The position numbers and the translations under genes are program-made. A stretch of 45,185 nucleotides of DNA, taken from NCBI GenBank assembly GCA_039591615.1, contig JBDHDH010000017.1, positions 1-45,185 on the forward strand, written 5' to 3'. Positions 32,532 to 41,076 of the stretch are shown here, one piece after another. Numbering within the stretch: position 1 is the first letter of the stretch; the number at the start of each line of letters is the position of its first letter. Source of the stretch: JBDHDH01 sp039591615 (lineage in GTDB: Bacteria > Gemmatimonadota > Gemmatimonadetes > Gemmatimonadales > GWC2-71-9). Under the pieces are notes generated by a model that had not been told where the DNA came from, searched no databases, and saw only the letters and a list, made by a program, of their open reading frames with translations.

Positions 32532-34314
32532 GACTCCTCCCTGCGTGTATCACTTTCCAGCGACTCGGATTCAATTTTTGTATCTCACGGCTGAGCGACT
32601 CTTTCTCCCGGGCCAGCACGATCTTCTCCTCTTCCGATGCCACCGGCATCCGCCGATCAATGCCGGCCAGTCGCTCCTCGATCTGCCGACCTTCCAAACG
32701 ATTGAGCGCACCCTCCACCACAGCGTCGACATTCGGCACACGGGATTCTTCACCCAGCAGCTCCACCAGGAGCCCCCGCACCGCCCCATCGGTTTGAGCC
32801 ACCAGCTCGCTGCCGCTCACGGCCGGGTCCGTTCGAGCCATTAGCGCCAGCAGCTCGCCGGCTGCTCCCGATGGCCGTGGATCGGGAAGGTGTTCTGCGA
32901 TTCGCGGTCGCCACGATGGCTCATGGAGCATGACCCGCACGAGCTGCAGCTCGGGGCTCGGGTACCGGGACCGTCCCGCCTCCCGCTCGCCACCGCTCGG
33001 CCCCTGGGGCCGGCGGTGACCATCGCCCGTTCGCAGCGGACGCTGGGCCTCAAGTTCTCGAAGAACCGATTCGCGGGCGACGCCAAGGGCCTCGGCGGTC
33101 CGCGTGACATAGAGATCTCGCGTCACCGGATCCGCAGCTGCGCGCAACGTGGGCAGCAGGCGATCCAGCGCCCGCCGTCGGCCCGCCAGCGTGGCGAACC
33201 AACCCCGCTGATCCAAGAGTTGGAGCTTGCGTTCCAGGACGTCCAAGGCATCGCGCAGCAACTCCTGAACCGCATGAGCCCCGCCTTTCAGGGCAATGGA
33301 ATCCGGATCCTCGCCGGGCGGGAGGGTGGCAACGCCGACCCGCAGTCGTTCCTGAAGCAGCTCGTCCGCGGCACGGAACGTCGCGCGCAACCCCGCGACG
33401 TCGCTGTCGTAGAGGAGCGTCACGCTCTTGGCGTAGCGCTCGAGGAGACGCGCCTGGTCCCGCGTCATCGCCGTGCCAAGTGGAGCGACGACTTCTTCGA
33501 TCCCGACGTCGACGAGCCGAAGGGCATCGAAGTACCCCTCGACGACGATGGCCCGCTCCGCCTTGCGGATCGCGTGCTTGGCGTGGTGGAGATTGTAGAG
33601 GAGATTCCCCTTGTGGAAGATCGGCGATTCCGGCGAATTCAGGTACTTGGGCTCGCTATCGGCGAGCACGCGGCCGCCGAATCCTACCACCCGACCACGA
33701 AGATCGTGAATCGGGAAGAGCAACCGATTCCAGAACCGCGGGCGGAGCGAGCCATCGTCCCGCTCGACAGCGAGCCCCGCTTCCAAGAGCGTGTCCTGCG
33801 CGATCCCCAGCTTCTGCATGGCGGCGAGAAACGACCGGCCCCCCGGTGCGAACCCAAGCCCCAAGACAGCGCTCTTTTCCGTGTCGAAGCCGCGGTGAGC
33901 TAGGTAGGATCGCGCGACCCTGGCGTCATCGGACTCCAGAAGTCGCCGAGCATACCACTCCGCGGCGACGGAGGCCGCGGTGAACAGTGGTTCCCGCGGA
34001 TCGGGACCGCCGGTATCCCGCTCGACCATGGCAATACCGCACTTCTCTGCCACGCCGCGGACGGCCGCCGGATAGTCCATCCCGAACTTCTTCATGAAGA
34101 ACGTGAAGACATCGCCGCCTTCGTTACACACGAAGCAGTAGTACATCTGCTTCTTCGGAATCACCGCGAAGTTTCGGTGGGTCCCGCCGTGGAACGGACA
34201 GGGACCGCGGTAGTCGGATCCCGTGCGCTTGAGGCTCACGTGCTCTCCGATGAGCGTCACGATGTCGGCCGCGTCGCGGACCTGCTCGATCAGCTCGTCC
34301 GGGATGACGGTCAT
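32521..34314 (-). CDS. dnaG: DNA primase DnaG
   Basis: A 597-residue replicative primase. The N-terminal CHC2 zinc finger ligands are C39, H42, C60 and C63 (CPFH...CFVC). The core has the TOPRIM domain with VVEGYFDALRL and the acidic pair LLYDSDVAG. A C-terminal helicase-binding region (about 450-597) is present but divergent, as is usual. Its ATG overlaps the mutS2 stop. The classical rpsU-dnaG-rpoD order is broken here by mutS2, and rpoD is not in the window. Confidence 0.97.
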   Translation of the reverse strand: MTVIPDELIEQVRDAADIVTLIGEHVSLKRTGSDYRGPCPFHGGTHRNFAVIPKKQMYYCFVCNEGGDVFTFFMKKFGMDYPAAVRGVAEKCGIAMVERDTGGPDPREPLFTAASVAAEWYARRLLESDDARVARSYLAHRGFDTEKSAVLGLGFAPGGRSFLAAMQKLGIAQDTLLEAGLAVERDDGSLRPRFWNRLLFPIHDLRGRVVGFGGRVLADSEPKYLNSPESPIFHKGNLLYNLHHAKHAIRKAERAIVVEGYFDALRLVDVGIEEVVAPLGTAMTRDQARLLERYAKSVTLLYDSDVAGLRATFRAADELLQERLRVGVATLPPGEDPDSIALKGGAHAVQELLRDALDVLERKLQLLDQRGWFATLAGRRRALDRLLPTLRAAADPVTRDLYVTRTAEALGVARESVLRELEAQRPLRTGDGHRRPQGPSGGEREAGRSRYPSPELQLVRVMLHEPSWRPRIAEHLPDPRPSGAAGELLALMARTDPAVSGSELVAQTDGAVRGLLVELLGEESRVPNVDAVVEGALNRLEGRQIEERLAGIDRRMPVASEEEKIVLAREKESLSREIQKLNPSRWKVIHAGRSRAH

Positions 34315-36632
34315 GTATGGAACTCCACGATGGTGACCCCGGACCCGCCTTGCTGGGCCGGCGCAAGCCGGAAATCGGCGACCCGCCGATCCCCTCTGAG
34401 GAGCTGAGCGACAGTAGCCCTCAGCACCCCGGTCCCCTTCCCGTGAATGATCCGCAACCTCGGGAGATCGGCCACGACGGCCTCGTCCACTGCCGTCAGC
34501 ACGGCTGCCTCCGCTTCCTCGGCGGTCATGCCGCGAAGGTCGATCTCGGACGAGACCGTCTCGGGCTCAAACGTCACCTCTGCAGCCTTCGAGCGTTGGC
34601 TCGGCTTGATTCGCGTTGAAAGGACCTTACCCCCCGATGCCCCTCCCTCGTCGTCCCCTGGCACTCTCCCCGTACTCTTCAGGCGCCAGCCCTTCCCTTC
34701 CAGCTTCTTGAGCGCCTCCCCTTCCTCCCGCACGCCCTCCTCGACCAACCGTCTTGCCTCTTTCGCCGTCGCTTCATCGACGGCCGCTCGGGCGATTCCA
34801 AGGGCCTCCTCCACACGACGACGCGCCTCGAGCAGGAATCGCCGCGCCTGCTGTCGTCCTTCCCGCTCCTGCTGCCGCTCCCTGGCGCGGATCTGCTCCT
34901 CCCGGCCCGCGAGGTCCACGCTCTCGCGTCGTATCGCCGCCTGCGTCGACGCAATCTGAGCCTCCGCAGTCGAGAGGGCCTCCTCCCGACGACGCACCTC
35001 GGCCTCGGCGTTCTCCAGCTCTGCGAGCGCTGCCTCGAGGGACCGCGCTCCCTCCGGCACCAACTCCTCGGCAGTGCCCAGGACATCGGCGGGGAAACCC
35101 AGACGCTTGGCGATGGCGATGCCATACGAACGTCCTGGCTGACCGAGCAGGAACCGATACGTGGGGGCGAGCGTCTCTCCGTCGAACTGCAGCGACGCGT
35201 TGAGAAAACCCTCCCGCGCCGCCGCCAGATCCTTGAGCTGACTGAGGTGGGTGGTGGCAATGGTGAGGGCACCGCGGGCGGTGAGCGCGAGAAGGACGGC
35301 GCCGGCCAGCGCTGCCCCCTCGAAGGGATCCGTTCCCGCCCCAACCTCGTCCAAGAGCACCAGAGAGCCGTCATCCGCCTCCTGGAGGATGCGGTTGACC
35401 GTGAAGACGTGCGCACTGAACGTGGAGAGACTCTCCGCAATGGATTGGTGATCGCCGATGTCTGCAAACACTCGCCGAAAAATGGGCAGGGAGCTGTCCG
35501 GTCCCACCGGTGGAACGATCCCCGACTGCGCGAGTGTGTTGATGAGAGCCACGGCCTTGAGGAGCACCGTCTTGCCACCGGCGTTGGGGCCGCTGACGAG
35601 GAGTGTGCGGCGGTCGGCAGCCATCTCCAGATCGAAGGCCACCGGCTTTGAAGACTCCTCGAGGAGCAACGGGTGGTATCCCTGACGAATGACCAGGGCG
35701 GCCGGCGCCGGATCGAGCTTCGGAAGGGAGCCCTTCACGTCAACCATGTATCGCGAGCGTGCGTGCAGCGCATCGGCTTCGACGCACATCTCCCAACCGG
35801 CCGCGATCCGATGTGCCTCGCCGCGGGCCTGCTCGGTGAGGCGACGCAGCAGTGCGTGTACGGCTCGCGCCTCTTCGACCTCGGCGGACCGAAGCTCGTT
35901 CCCGAGCTCCACGGCGGCCACCGGCTCCAGAAACAACGTGGCCCCGGAACTCGACTCGTCGTGCACGATCCCCTGGAGTCGCGCGCGGACGTCGCGACGA
36001 ACGGGAATGACATACCGGCCGCCGCGGATGGTGACGCCCCCCTCGTCGGAAGCTCCGAGCTCCCGGGCCATCCGCTGGAGCATCTCGACCAGACGGCTGC
36101 GGACGTCGCGCACCCGTTTCCGCGCACGCCGCAGCTCCGGGGACGCACCGTCCTTGATGGTCCCATCGAGCTCCAGGGTCGTGCTCAGGACACGATGGAG
36201 ATCGGGTGAGGGGATCTCGACGACAAGCGCCGCCACGCGCGGCGCCTCCGTTGCGAGGCGCCTGAGAGCTCCGTGAACGCGACGCATGACCTCGAGGGCA
36301 CTCATCAGAGCCGTCAACGCCTTAAGGCCGAGCACCCCGCCTTCGGCGGCCAGGATCTGCAGTGTACCCCGCAGGTCGGGAACCGGCTCTGGGGCGAACC
36401 CTTCACCGTCCACGAGCAGCGACGCGAGTTCCGCCACGGTGGCCAGCTCCCGCTCGATCCAGTCACGAGAGGTGGTGGGCCGCCGCCGCCGCACGGCATC
36501 TGCCCCCAGCGGGGACACCGCCCTGGCAGCAACCCGTTCCAGCGCTTTCCCGAATTCCAGCTCGGTGAGAGTGTCCGGTCCAGCGACCGGAGATCCAACG
36601 GAAGGGGTGCCTGTGACGTCAGTCACCGACAC
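34311..36632 (-). CDS. mutS2: MutS2 endonuclease/ATPase
   Basis: A 773-residue MutS2 (B. subtilis 785), active on recombination intermediates and on collided ribosomes in known species. It has the core and clamp domains, Walker A VSGPNAGGKTVLLKA, Walker B SLVLLDEVGAGTDPFEGAAL, a long charged coiled coil (about 520-640) and the C-terminal Smr nuclease domain, EIDLRGMTAEEAEAAV with IIHGKGTGVLRATV. The first GTG (36632) touches its G-rich ribosome site, so the GTG two codons later (36626) is the better start. The 182-bp leader 36633-36814 after rpsU shows no other feature that I recognise. Confidence 0.96.
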   Translation of the reverse strand: MSVTDVTGTPSVGSPVAGPDTLTELEFGKALERVAARAVSPLGADAVRRRRPTTSRDWIERELATVAELASLLVDGEGFAPEPVPDLRGTLQILAAEGGVLGLKALTALMSALEVMRRVHGALRRLATEAPRVAALVVEIPSPDLHRVLSTTLELDGTIKDGASPELRRARKRVRDVRSRLVEMLQRMARELGASDEGGVTIRGGRYVIPVRRDVRARLQGIVHDESSSGATLFLEPVAAVELGNELRSAEVEEARAVHALLRRLTEQARGEAHRIAAGWEMCVEADALHARSRYMVDVKGSLPKLDPAPAALVIRQGYHPLLLEESSKPVAFDLEMAADRRTLLVSGPNAGGKTVLLKAVALINTLAQSGIVPPVGPDSSLPIFRRVFADIGDHQSIAESLSTFSAHVFTVNRILQEADDGSLVLLDEVGAGTDPFEGAALAGAVLLALTARGALTIATTHLSQLKDLAAAREGFLNASLQFDGETLAPTYRFLLGQPGRSYGIAIAKRLGFPADVLGTAEELVPEGARSLEAALAELENAEAEVRRREEALSTAEAQIASTQAAIRRESVDLAGREEQIRARERQQEREGRQQARRFLLEARRRVEEALGIARAAVDEATAKEARRLVEEGVREEGEALKKLEGKGWRLKSTGRVPGDDEGGASGGKVLSTRIKPSQRSKAAEVTFEPETVSSEIDLRGMTAEEAEAAVLTAVDEAVVADLPRLRIIHGKGTGVLRATVAQLLRGDRRVADFRLAPAQQGGSGVTIVEFHT

Positions 36633-36814
36633 CCCTTTCCGTCATTCGGTCGCGGCTGGCTTTCCAGCGGTCCGCGAATGTCCCGTAGGTGCAAACCCGA
36701 CGGTGAACGCCACCGCATCCTCGCCCGGTCAGTTCTGACGCGCGCCACTACTCCCAATCGCGACTTCCGAGACTGGCCAGGGGGACGCTCCAACAGGGAA
36801 CCACGAGGGCGTAC

Positions 36815-37012
36815 TTACTTTCGTCCGTAGTGCTGAGGCCGCCCCTGCTTGCGCCGGGCAGCGTTGAGCTTCCGTTTGCGCCGCTCGCTGGGCTTTTCGT
36901 AGTGGCGGTGTTTTCGCACGTCGGATAGGATTCCCGCCTTCTCGCACTTCTTCTTGAAGCGCCTCAGTGCACGCTCGACACTCTCGTCTTCGTAGACGAT
37001 GACTTGCGACAT
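36815..37012 (-). CDS. rpsU: 30S ribosomal protein S21
   Basis: A 65-residue basic S21 (VIVYEDESVERALRRFKKKCEKAGILSDVRKHRHYEKPSERRK), with a lysine/arginine-rich C-terminal tail typical of the family. It has its own plausible promoter in the 92-bp gap after the HIT gene and leads the mutS2-dnaG segment. Confidence 0.97.
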   Translation of the reverse strand: MSQVIVYEDESVERALRRFKKKCEKAGILSDVRKHRHYEKPSERRKRKLNAARRKQGRPQHYGRK

Positions 37013-37056
37013 CTGCCTAGGACGGCCTCTAGACTCAGAACTGCGTTAGACGGTAA

Positions 37057-37085
37057 ACGATACGCAAGGCCGCTAGCCCCATCAA
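37057..37085 (-). promoter_or_regulatory. Promoter of rpsU
   Basis: On the minus strand TTGATG (37085-37080), exactly 17 bp, then TATCGT (37062-37057), each matching 4 of 6 consensus bases. The transcript would have a leader of about 40 nt before the rpsU ATG at 37012. Confidence 0.5.
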
Positions 37086-37104
37086 GTCCGAATGCCAGCC
37101 TGGC

Positions 37105-37449
37105 CTAACCGGGAGGCCACTCCATTGCTCTCCCACCCAGCACGTGAGCATGGAGGTGGAACACCGTCTGCCCGCCGTCCGCATTGGTGTTCAACACGAC
37201 CCGATACCCTTTCTCCGCCAATCCCTCCTGTCGGGCAATGTCTCGAGCGAAAAACAGGAGGTCACCGACGAGCGCCGGGTCGGATGCATCGTCCAACGAC
37301 GGTACGTGCTCCGTAGGAATGATGAGGATGTGCGTCGGTGCCTGCGGATTGATGTCTCGAAAGGCCACGAAGCGATCCGTCTTCGTCACCACGTTGGCCG
37401 GCACGCCGCCGGACGCGATCTTGCAGAACAGACAATCCGTCATGGTCAC
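37105..37449 (-). CDS. HIT-family nucleotide hydrolase (HinT-like)
   Basis: A 114-residue histidine-triad protein with the catalytic H-x-H-x-H motif HLHAHVLGG near the C-terminus and the family start DCLFCKIASGGVPANVV. Such proteins hydrolyse adenosine phosphoramidates. The C-terminus ends shortly after the triad (RAMEWPPG), as in short bacterial forms. It starts at GTG 37449, overlapping the dnaJ stop (GTGA), or at ATG 37443. Confidence 0.94.
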   Translation of the reverse strand: MTMTDCLFCKIASGGVPANVVTKTDRFVAFRDINPQAPTHILIIPTEHVPSLDDASDPALVGDLLFFARDIARQEGLAEKGYRVVLNTNADGGQTVFHLHAHVLGGRAMEWPPG

Positions 37450-38597
37450 GCCCCGAAAGCCTCCTTCATCTTGTTCCAGAACCGGCGCCCAATACTCTCA
37501 TCCTTGGGCGGGTCACCTTCCAGCTCCGCTAATTGATCCATCAAGTCCTTGAGCTCCGGTGTGAGCTTTGTAGGCGTCCACACTTGGATCCGGACGTGGA
37601 GTGTTCCCTTGCGGCCATGGTCGAGATTCGGGAGGCCCTTGCCCCGGAGACTCATGATCGCGCCTGCCTGGGTCCCGGGCGGGACTTCAACGCGCTCCTC
37701 GCCATCCGGGGTAGGGATGGTGAATTCGGCACCGAGAGCTGCCTGGCTGAAGGAGATGAGCAGGTCATACACCAAGTCGTCACCATGCCGCTCGAAGCGT
37801 GGATCGTCCTCGATCTCGAGCTGGACGATCAGATCGCCGGCGGGACCACCCCGCGGCCCGGCGGCACCCTTCCCCCGCAAAGTCAGGTAGTGGGAACTCG
37901 AGACACCCGGCGGAATCTCCACCTCCACCACGCGCTCCCTTCGACCGCGTCCGTCTCCACGACATTCCCGGCATGGCTCCGATGTGATGGTGCCCTCTCC
38001 ATGACAGGTTGGGCAGGCGGAGACCGACACGAACTGCCCGAAGATCGACTGCGCCGCCCGCCTCACCTCCCCGATTCCGTTACACGTTCCACAAGACTGC
38101 ACACCCGCCCCAGGCTCGGCCCCTTTCCCGGAGCAGCGTTCACAGCGCTCCAGCGCTTTCAGCTTGACCTTTCGGTTGGTCCCGTGGGCAACGTCTTCGA
38201 GGGTGAGGCGCAATGCGATCTGAATATCCTGCCCCCGGCGATGGGATCGACGAGACCGATCGCGGCCGCCGAAGAGGGCATCGAACCCACCTAGCCCTCC
38301 AAAGTCCCGCATGAAGATGTTGAGGGCTTCACTCAGGTCGAAGTGGGAGAAGCCAAACCCGCTAGCTGCACCGCCCCGAACGCCTGCCAACCCAAAGCGA
38401 TCGTACCGAGACCGTTTTTCGGGATCGCGCAACACCTCGTACGCTTCGGCAGCCTCCTTGAATCGCTCCTCGGCTGCGGGATCCCCGTTATTGCGGTCCG
38501 GATGGTGCTCCATGGCGAGGCGCCGGTAGGCCTTCTTGATCTCCGCTTCGGAGGCATCGCGTGCGACGCCAAGGATGTCGTAGAAGTCGTGGGGCAT
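37446..38597 (-). CDS. dnaJ: Chaperone protein DnaJ (type I)
   Basis: A 383-residue DnaJ that delivers substrates to DnaK and stimulates its ATPase. The J domain has HPD at MEHHPDRN. A glycine/phenylalanine region follows (GGAASGFGF...FGGLGGFDALFGG). Then come four CxxCxGxG-type zinc repeats (CERCSGKG, CGTCNGIG, CPTCHGEG, CRECRGDG) and the C-terminal substrate-binding domains. It lies 27 bases after hrcA. dnaK and grpE, often beside it, are not in this window. Confidence 0.97.
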   Translation of the reverse strand: MPHDFYDILGVARDASEAEIKKAYRRLAMEHHPDRNNGDPAAEERFKEAAEAYEVLRDPEKRSRYDRFGLAGVRGGAASGFGFSHFDLSEALNIFMRDFGGLGGFDALFGGRDRSRRSHRRGQDIQIALRLTLEDVAHGTNRKVKLKALERCERCSGKGAEPGAGVQSCGTCNGIGEVRRAAQSIFGQFVSVSACPTCHGEGTITSEPCRECRGDGRGRRERVVEVEIPPGVSSSHYLTLRGKGAAGPRGGPAGDLIVQLEIEDDPRFERHGDDLVYDLLISFSQAALGAEFTIPTPDGEERVEVPPGTQAGAIMSLRGKGLPNLDHGRKGTLHVRIQVWTPTKLTPELKDLMDQLAELEGDPPKDESIGRRFWNKMKEAFGA

Positions 38598-38624
38598 TGG
38601 GGACGATTAGCTCCCGCGGATGAG

Positions 38625-39659
38625 CTAGCGGAGGAGTTCTCCCATGATCCGGCTCGTGTGCTCGACGAGGGCGACGACCTTCTGGTACGGCATCCGCGTT
38701 GGGCCCATCACGCCGATGACACCCGAAAGGGGACCGCACCGGTAGGTGGACGACACGAGCGTGAAGGTGCTGAGCTTCGGATCGATGTTCTCCGCGCCGA
38801 TGGTGACGGTGATCCCGGGCTCCTGACGGGCCCTGAGCGATTCCCGCAACAGATCGCGCCGCTGCGTGAGCTCGAGCAACGTGCGCATTTGCTCTTTGGA
38901 GTGGAACTCGGGCTGCTCCGCGAGCATCTGCGCACTCCCGAGCACGACATCGCTGCCCTCGGTGGCAGGCACCTGGAACAGTTGATCGGCTTCCTCGATG
39001 AAGATATTGAGCAACTCTTGGTCCTGGCCCCACGCGACGTCGCGCAGCCGGTTGCGGAGGGTGCTCCTGATCTCTCGGAGCGACAGTCCACTGAGACGCT
39101 CGTTCAAGACCATGGCGACGCTGGCCACCGCTTTCGGGGGTAGGTTGCTCGACGTTTCCACGAAGATCGTGCGTGCCGCGCCACCGCTCAGAACGAGCAC
39201 TATCAGCAGGCGATCATCGGCGATGGGCATGAGCTGAAGCCGCTCGAGCAGGGCATTCTCAAATGAGGGGCTCACCGCGACTCCCAGTTCCTGCGTGAGC
39301 ACACCCAACATCTGAGCCGACTTTTGGAGCAACCCTTCGATGGCAGGGCGGTCCCCGCCGAGCTCCCGACGGAGGGCCTCCCGCTCGGTTGGGGTTGGCT
39401 GGGCGGCAGCCATCAATCGGTCCACATACACGCGGTACGCCAGGTCGGTGGGCATCCGTCCAGCCGAAGAGTGGGGATGGTACAGATAACCCCGGCCCTC
39501 CAAATCACTCATGGTGTTGCGAATCGTGGCGGCCGAGATCCCCAGATCGAACTTCTTCGCGATCGTGCGCGAGCCAGCCGGCTCGGCGGTCTCCACATAC
39601 GAGTGGATGACAGCCTCCAGCACTCGACGCTCACGCTCCGTCAATTCGCTTGTGGTCAT
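38625..39659 (-). CDS. hrcA: Heat-inducible transcription repressor HrcA
   Basis: A 344-residue HrcA, which represses heat-shock genes by binding CIRCE operators and depends on GroEL for activity. The N-terminal winged helix reads LTERERRVLEAVIHSYVETAEPAGSRTIAKKF and SAATIRNTMSDLEGRGYL, followed by SSAGRMPTDLAYRVYV. The GAF-like and insertion domains fill the rest and end with IGVMGPTRMPYQKVVALVEH. No CIRCE element was seen upstream of hrcA or hemW, so its visible neighbours are not obviously autoregulated by CIRCE. Confidence 0.97.
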   Translation of the reverse strand: MTTSELTERERRVLEAVIHSYVETAEPAGSRTIAKKFDLGISAATIRNTMSDLEGRGYLYHPHSSAGRMPTDLAYRVYVDRLMAAAQPTPTEREALRRELGGDRPAIEGLLQKSAQMLGVLTQELGVAVSPSFENALLERLQLMPIADDRLLIVLVLSGGAARTIFVETSSNLPPKAVASVAMVLNERLSGLSLREIRSTLRNRLRDVAWGQDQELLNIFIEEADQLFQVPATEGSDVVLGSAQMLAEQPEFHSKEQMRTLLELTQRRDLLRESLRARQEPGITVTIGAENIDPKLSTFTLVSSTYRCGPLSGVIGVMGPTRMPYQKVVALVEHTSRIMGELLR

Positions 39660-39685
39660 ACTTCAAGTCCCTCTGGGGAACCAAT

Positions 39686-40822
39686 TTAGCCACCTCCGGC
39701 CGAGGTGGTCAAGGCACCGGCTAACTCATCGAGTCTGAGCCAACCTCGGGGAGTGAGGCGGACACGATCTGCCCCCGTGCTGATCCAATCCTGCAATTCT
39801 CCGGCCTCGAGGATGTCGTGCACCTCGTTCTCCTCCAGCAGATGGGCCGGGATCCCCTCCGCGGTGCGGAGCCCGAGGTACACCCGCTCGAGTCGGCGTC
39901 GCGGCAGGTCGAGCGATTCACGCCCTGCGGTGGGGTCGCGTCCACCCGTCACGGCCCGCCTGTAGGCGGCCCAGGCCGTGACATTCCAGCGACGCTCCGA
40001 TCCGGACAAGGAATGAGCGGCGGGGCCCAGGCCCGTGTAGGGCTGCCCAGTCCAGTAGTTGGCGTTGTGCACCGCGCGGTGCCCAGGTCTCGCGTAGCTC
40101 GATACCTCGTAGTGCTCGAAGCCGGCCGTCACGAGCATCTCGTGGGCGAGGAGAAACTCCCGCTCGTACCGCTCCTCTGCCGGCGCGGGCACCGACCCGC
40201 GCGCGACCCAGCGCCCCAGCGGCGTGCGCTGTTCGAGGGTGAGTCCATACGTCGAAACGTGATCTGGCTCCAGCGCCAGCGCACGGGAAAGGTCGTTCGC
40301 GAAGTCGCCACCCACCTCTTCCGGAAGCCCAAAGATGAGGTCGAGCGAGAGCGATTCTATGCCAGCCCTTCGCAGCGCTCCAACCGACTGCTCGATGGCC
40401 GCAGCGTCGTGCGTCCGATGCATCCAACGCAGAACGTGGTCGTCGAAGGACTGCGCTCCGAGAGAAACCCGGTCGAGTCCCGCGGCCGCCCATTCCCGAG
40501 CTGCTTCAAGGGTGACATCGTCCGGGTTGGCTTCGAGAGTCAGCTCCCGGGCCGATCCATCGGCCCCGGGAATCCGAGCGAGCACTCCGGTCACGAGGCC
40601 CGTCACGGCTCGGGGTGGCAGGAGCGACGGGGTTCCACCGCCCAGGTAGAGCGTCCGGAGCCCGTCCGAGATACCCGGGTCCGTTTCCAACCGGTGATCG
40701 AGCTCAGACAAGACCAGTTGCACGTACTCGTCCGACGGAATCTGCCGACGTACCGCGATGGCGAAGTCACAATAGATGCATCGCCGTCGGCAGAAAGGAA
40801 CATGAACGTACACGTGACGCAT
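39686..40822 (-). CDS. hemW: Radical SAM heme chaperone HemW (coproporphyrinogen III oxidase-like)
   Basis: A 378-residue radical SAM protein of the HemN/HemW family. The [4Fe-4S] cluster motif is C11-x3-C15-x2-C18 (FCRRRCIYCDF), followed by TLYLGGGTPSLLP, LTLEANPDDV and RVSLGAQSFDD. The order with hrcA-dnaJ downstream matches the common hemW-hrcA-grpE-dnaK-dnaJ arrangement, and HemW rather than HemN is the usual gene there. I start at ATG 40822 (MRHVYVHVPFC). The frame is open upstream to 40951, but with no family similarity. Confidence 0.92.
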   Translation of the reverse strand: MRHVYVHVPFCRRRCIYCDFAIAVRRQIPSDEYVQLVLSELDHRLETDPGISDGLRTLYLGGGTPSLLPPRAVTGLVTGVLARIPGADGSARELTLEANPDDVTLEAAREWAAAGLDRVSLGAQSFDDHVLRWMHRTHDAAAIEQSVGALRRAGIESLSLDLIFGLPEEVGGDFANDLSRALALEPDHVSTYGLTLEQRTPLGRWVARGSVPAPAEERYEREFLLAHEMLVTAGFEHYEVSSYARPGHRAVHNANYWTGQPYTGLGPAAHSLSGSERRWNVTAWAAYRRAVTGGRDPTAGRESLDLPRRRLERVYLGLRTAEGIPAHLLEENEVHDILEAGELQDWISTGADRVRLTPRGWLRLDELAGALTTSAGGG

Positions 40823-41076
40823 GGAGCGAAAGATCGTCAGATACGGGACTGGGGAATAGGGAGCCGGGACAGGATGGTCGCCGGGGGTGCCGTCCCAACC
40901 ACTGGCTATTCCGCCCACGGCATCGGCCAAGGCGTGGGATGGTATATTCACTCCACCCCCCGCCCGTCGGGTGACCGTCGACGCCGCGGCGGCCGGGCTT
41001 CACGACGAGTCGGCATCGTCCTTGACGCTGCCGTGACCAAAACGCTAGGCCCTCGGATGCGAAGAGGAGTCCCATC
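40823..41076. promoter_or_regulatory. Divergent intergenic region between hemW and the radical SAM gene
   Basis: A 254-bp region that must hold the promoters for both directions. On the plus strand TTGACG (41022-41027) with an 18-bp spacer to TAGGCC (41046-41051) is only a weak promoter candidate, followed by a good Shine-Dalgarno sequence AGAGGAG (41063-41069). On the minus strand a lone AT patch (TATACC near 40932-40940) could be a -10 box for hemW, without a clear -35. A short G/A-rich, repeat-like stretch lies at about 40845-40875. No gene was seen. Confidence 0.35.

Noticed and set aside
39660..39685. Search for a CIRCE operator (TTAGCACTC-N9-GAGTGCTAA) near hrcA and hemW
   Set aside because: No such inverted repeat is present in the gaps on either side of hrcA or upstream of hemW.
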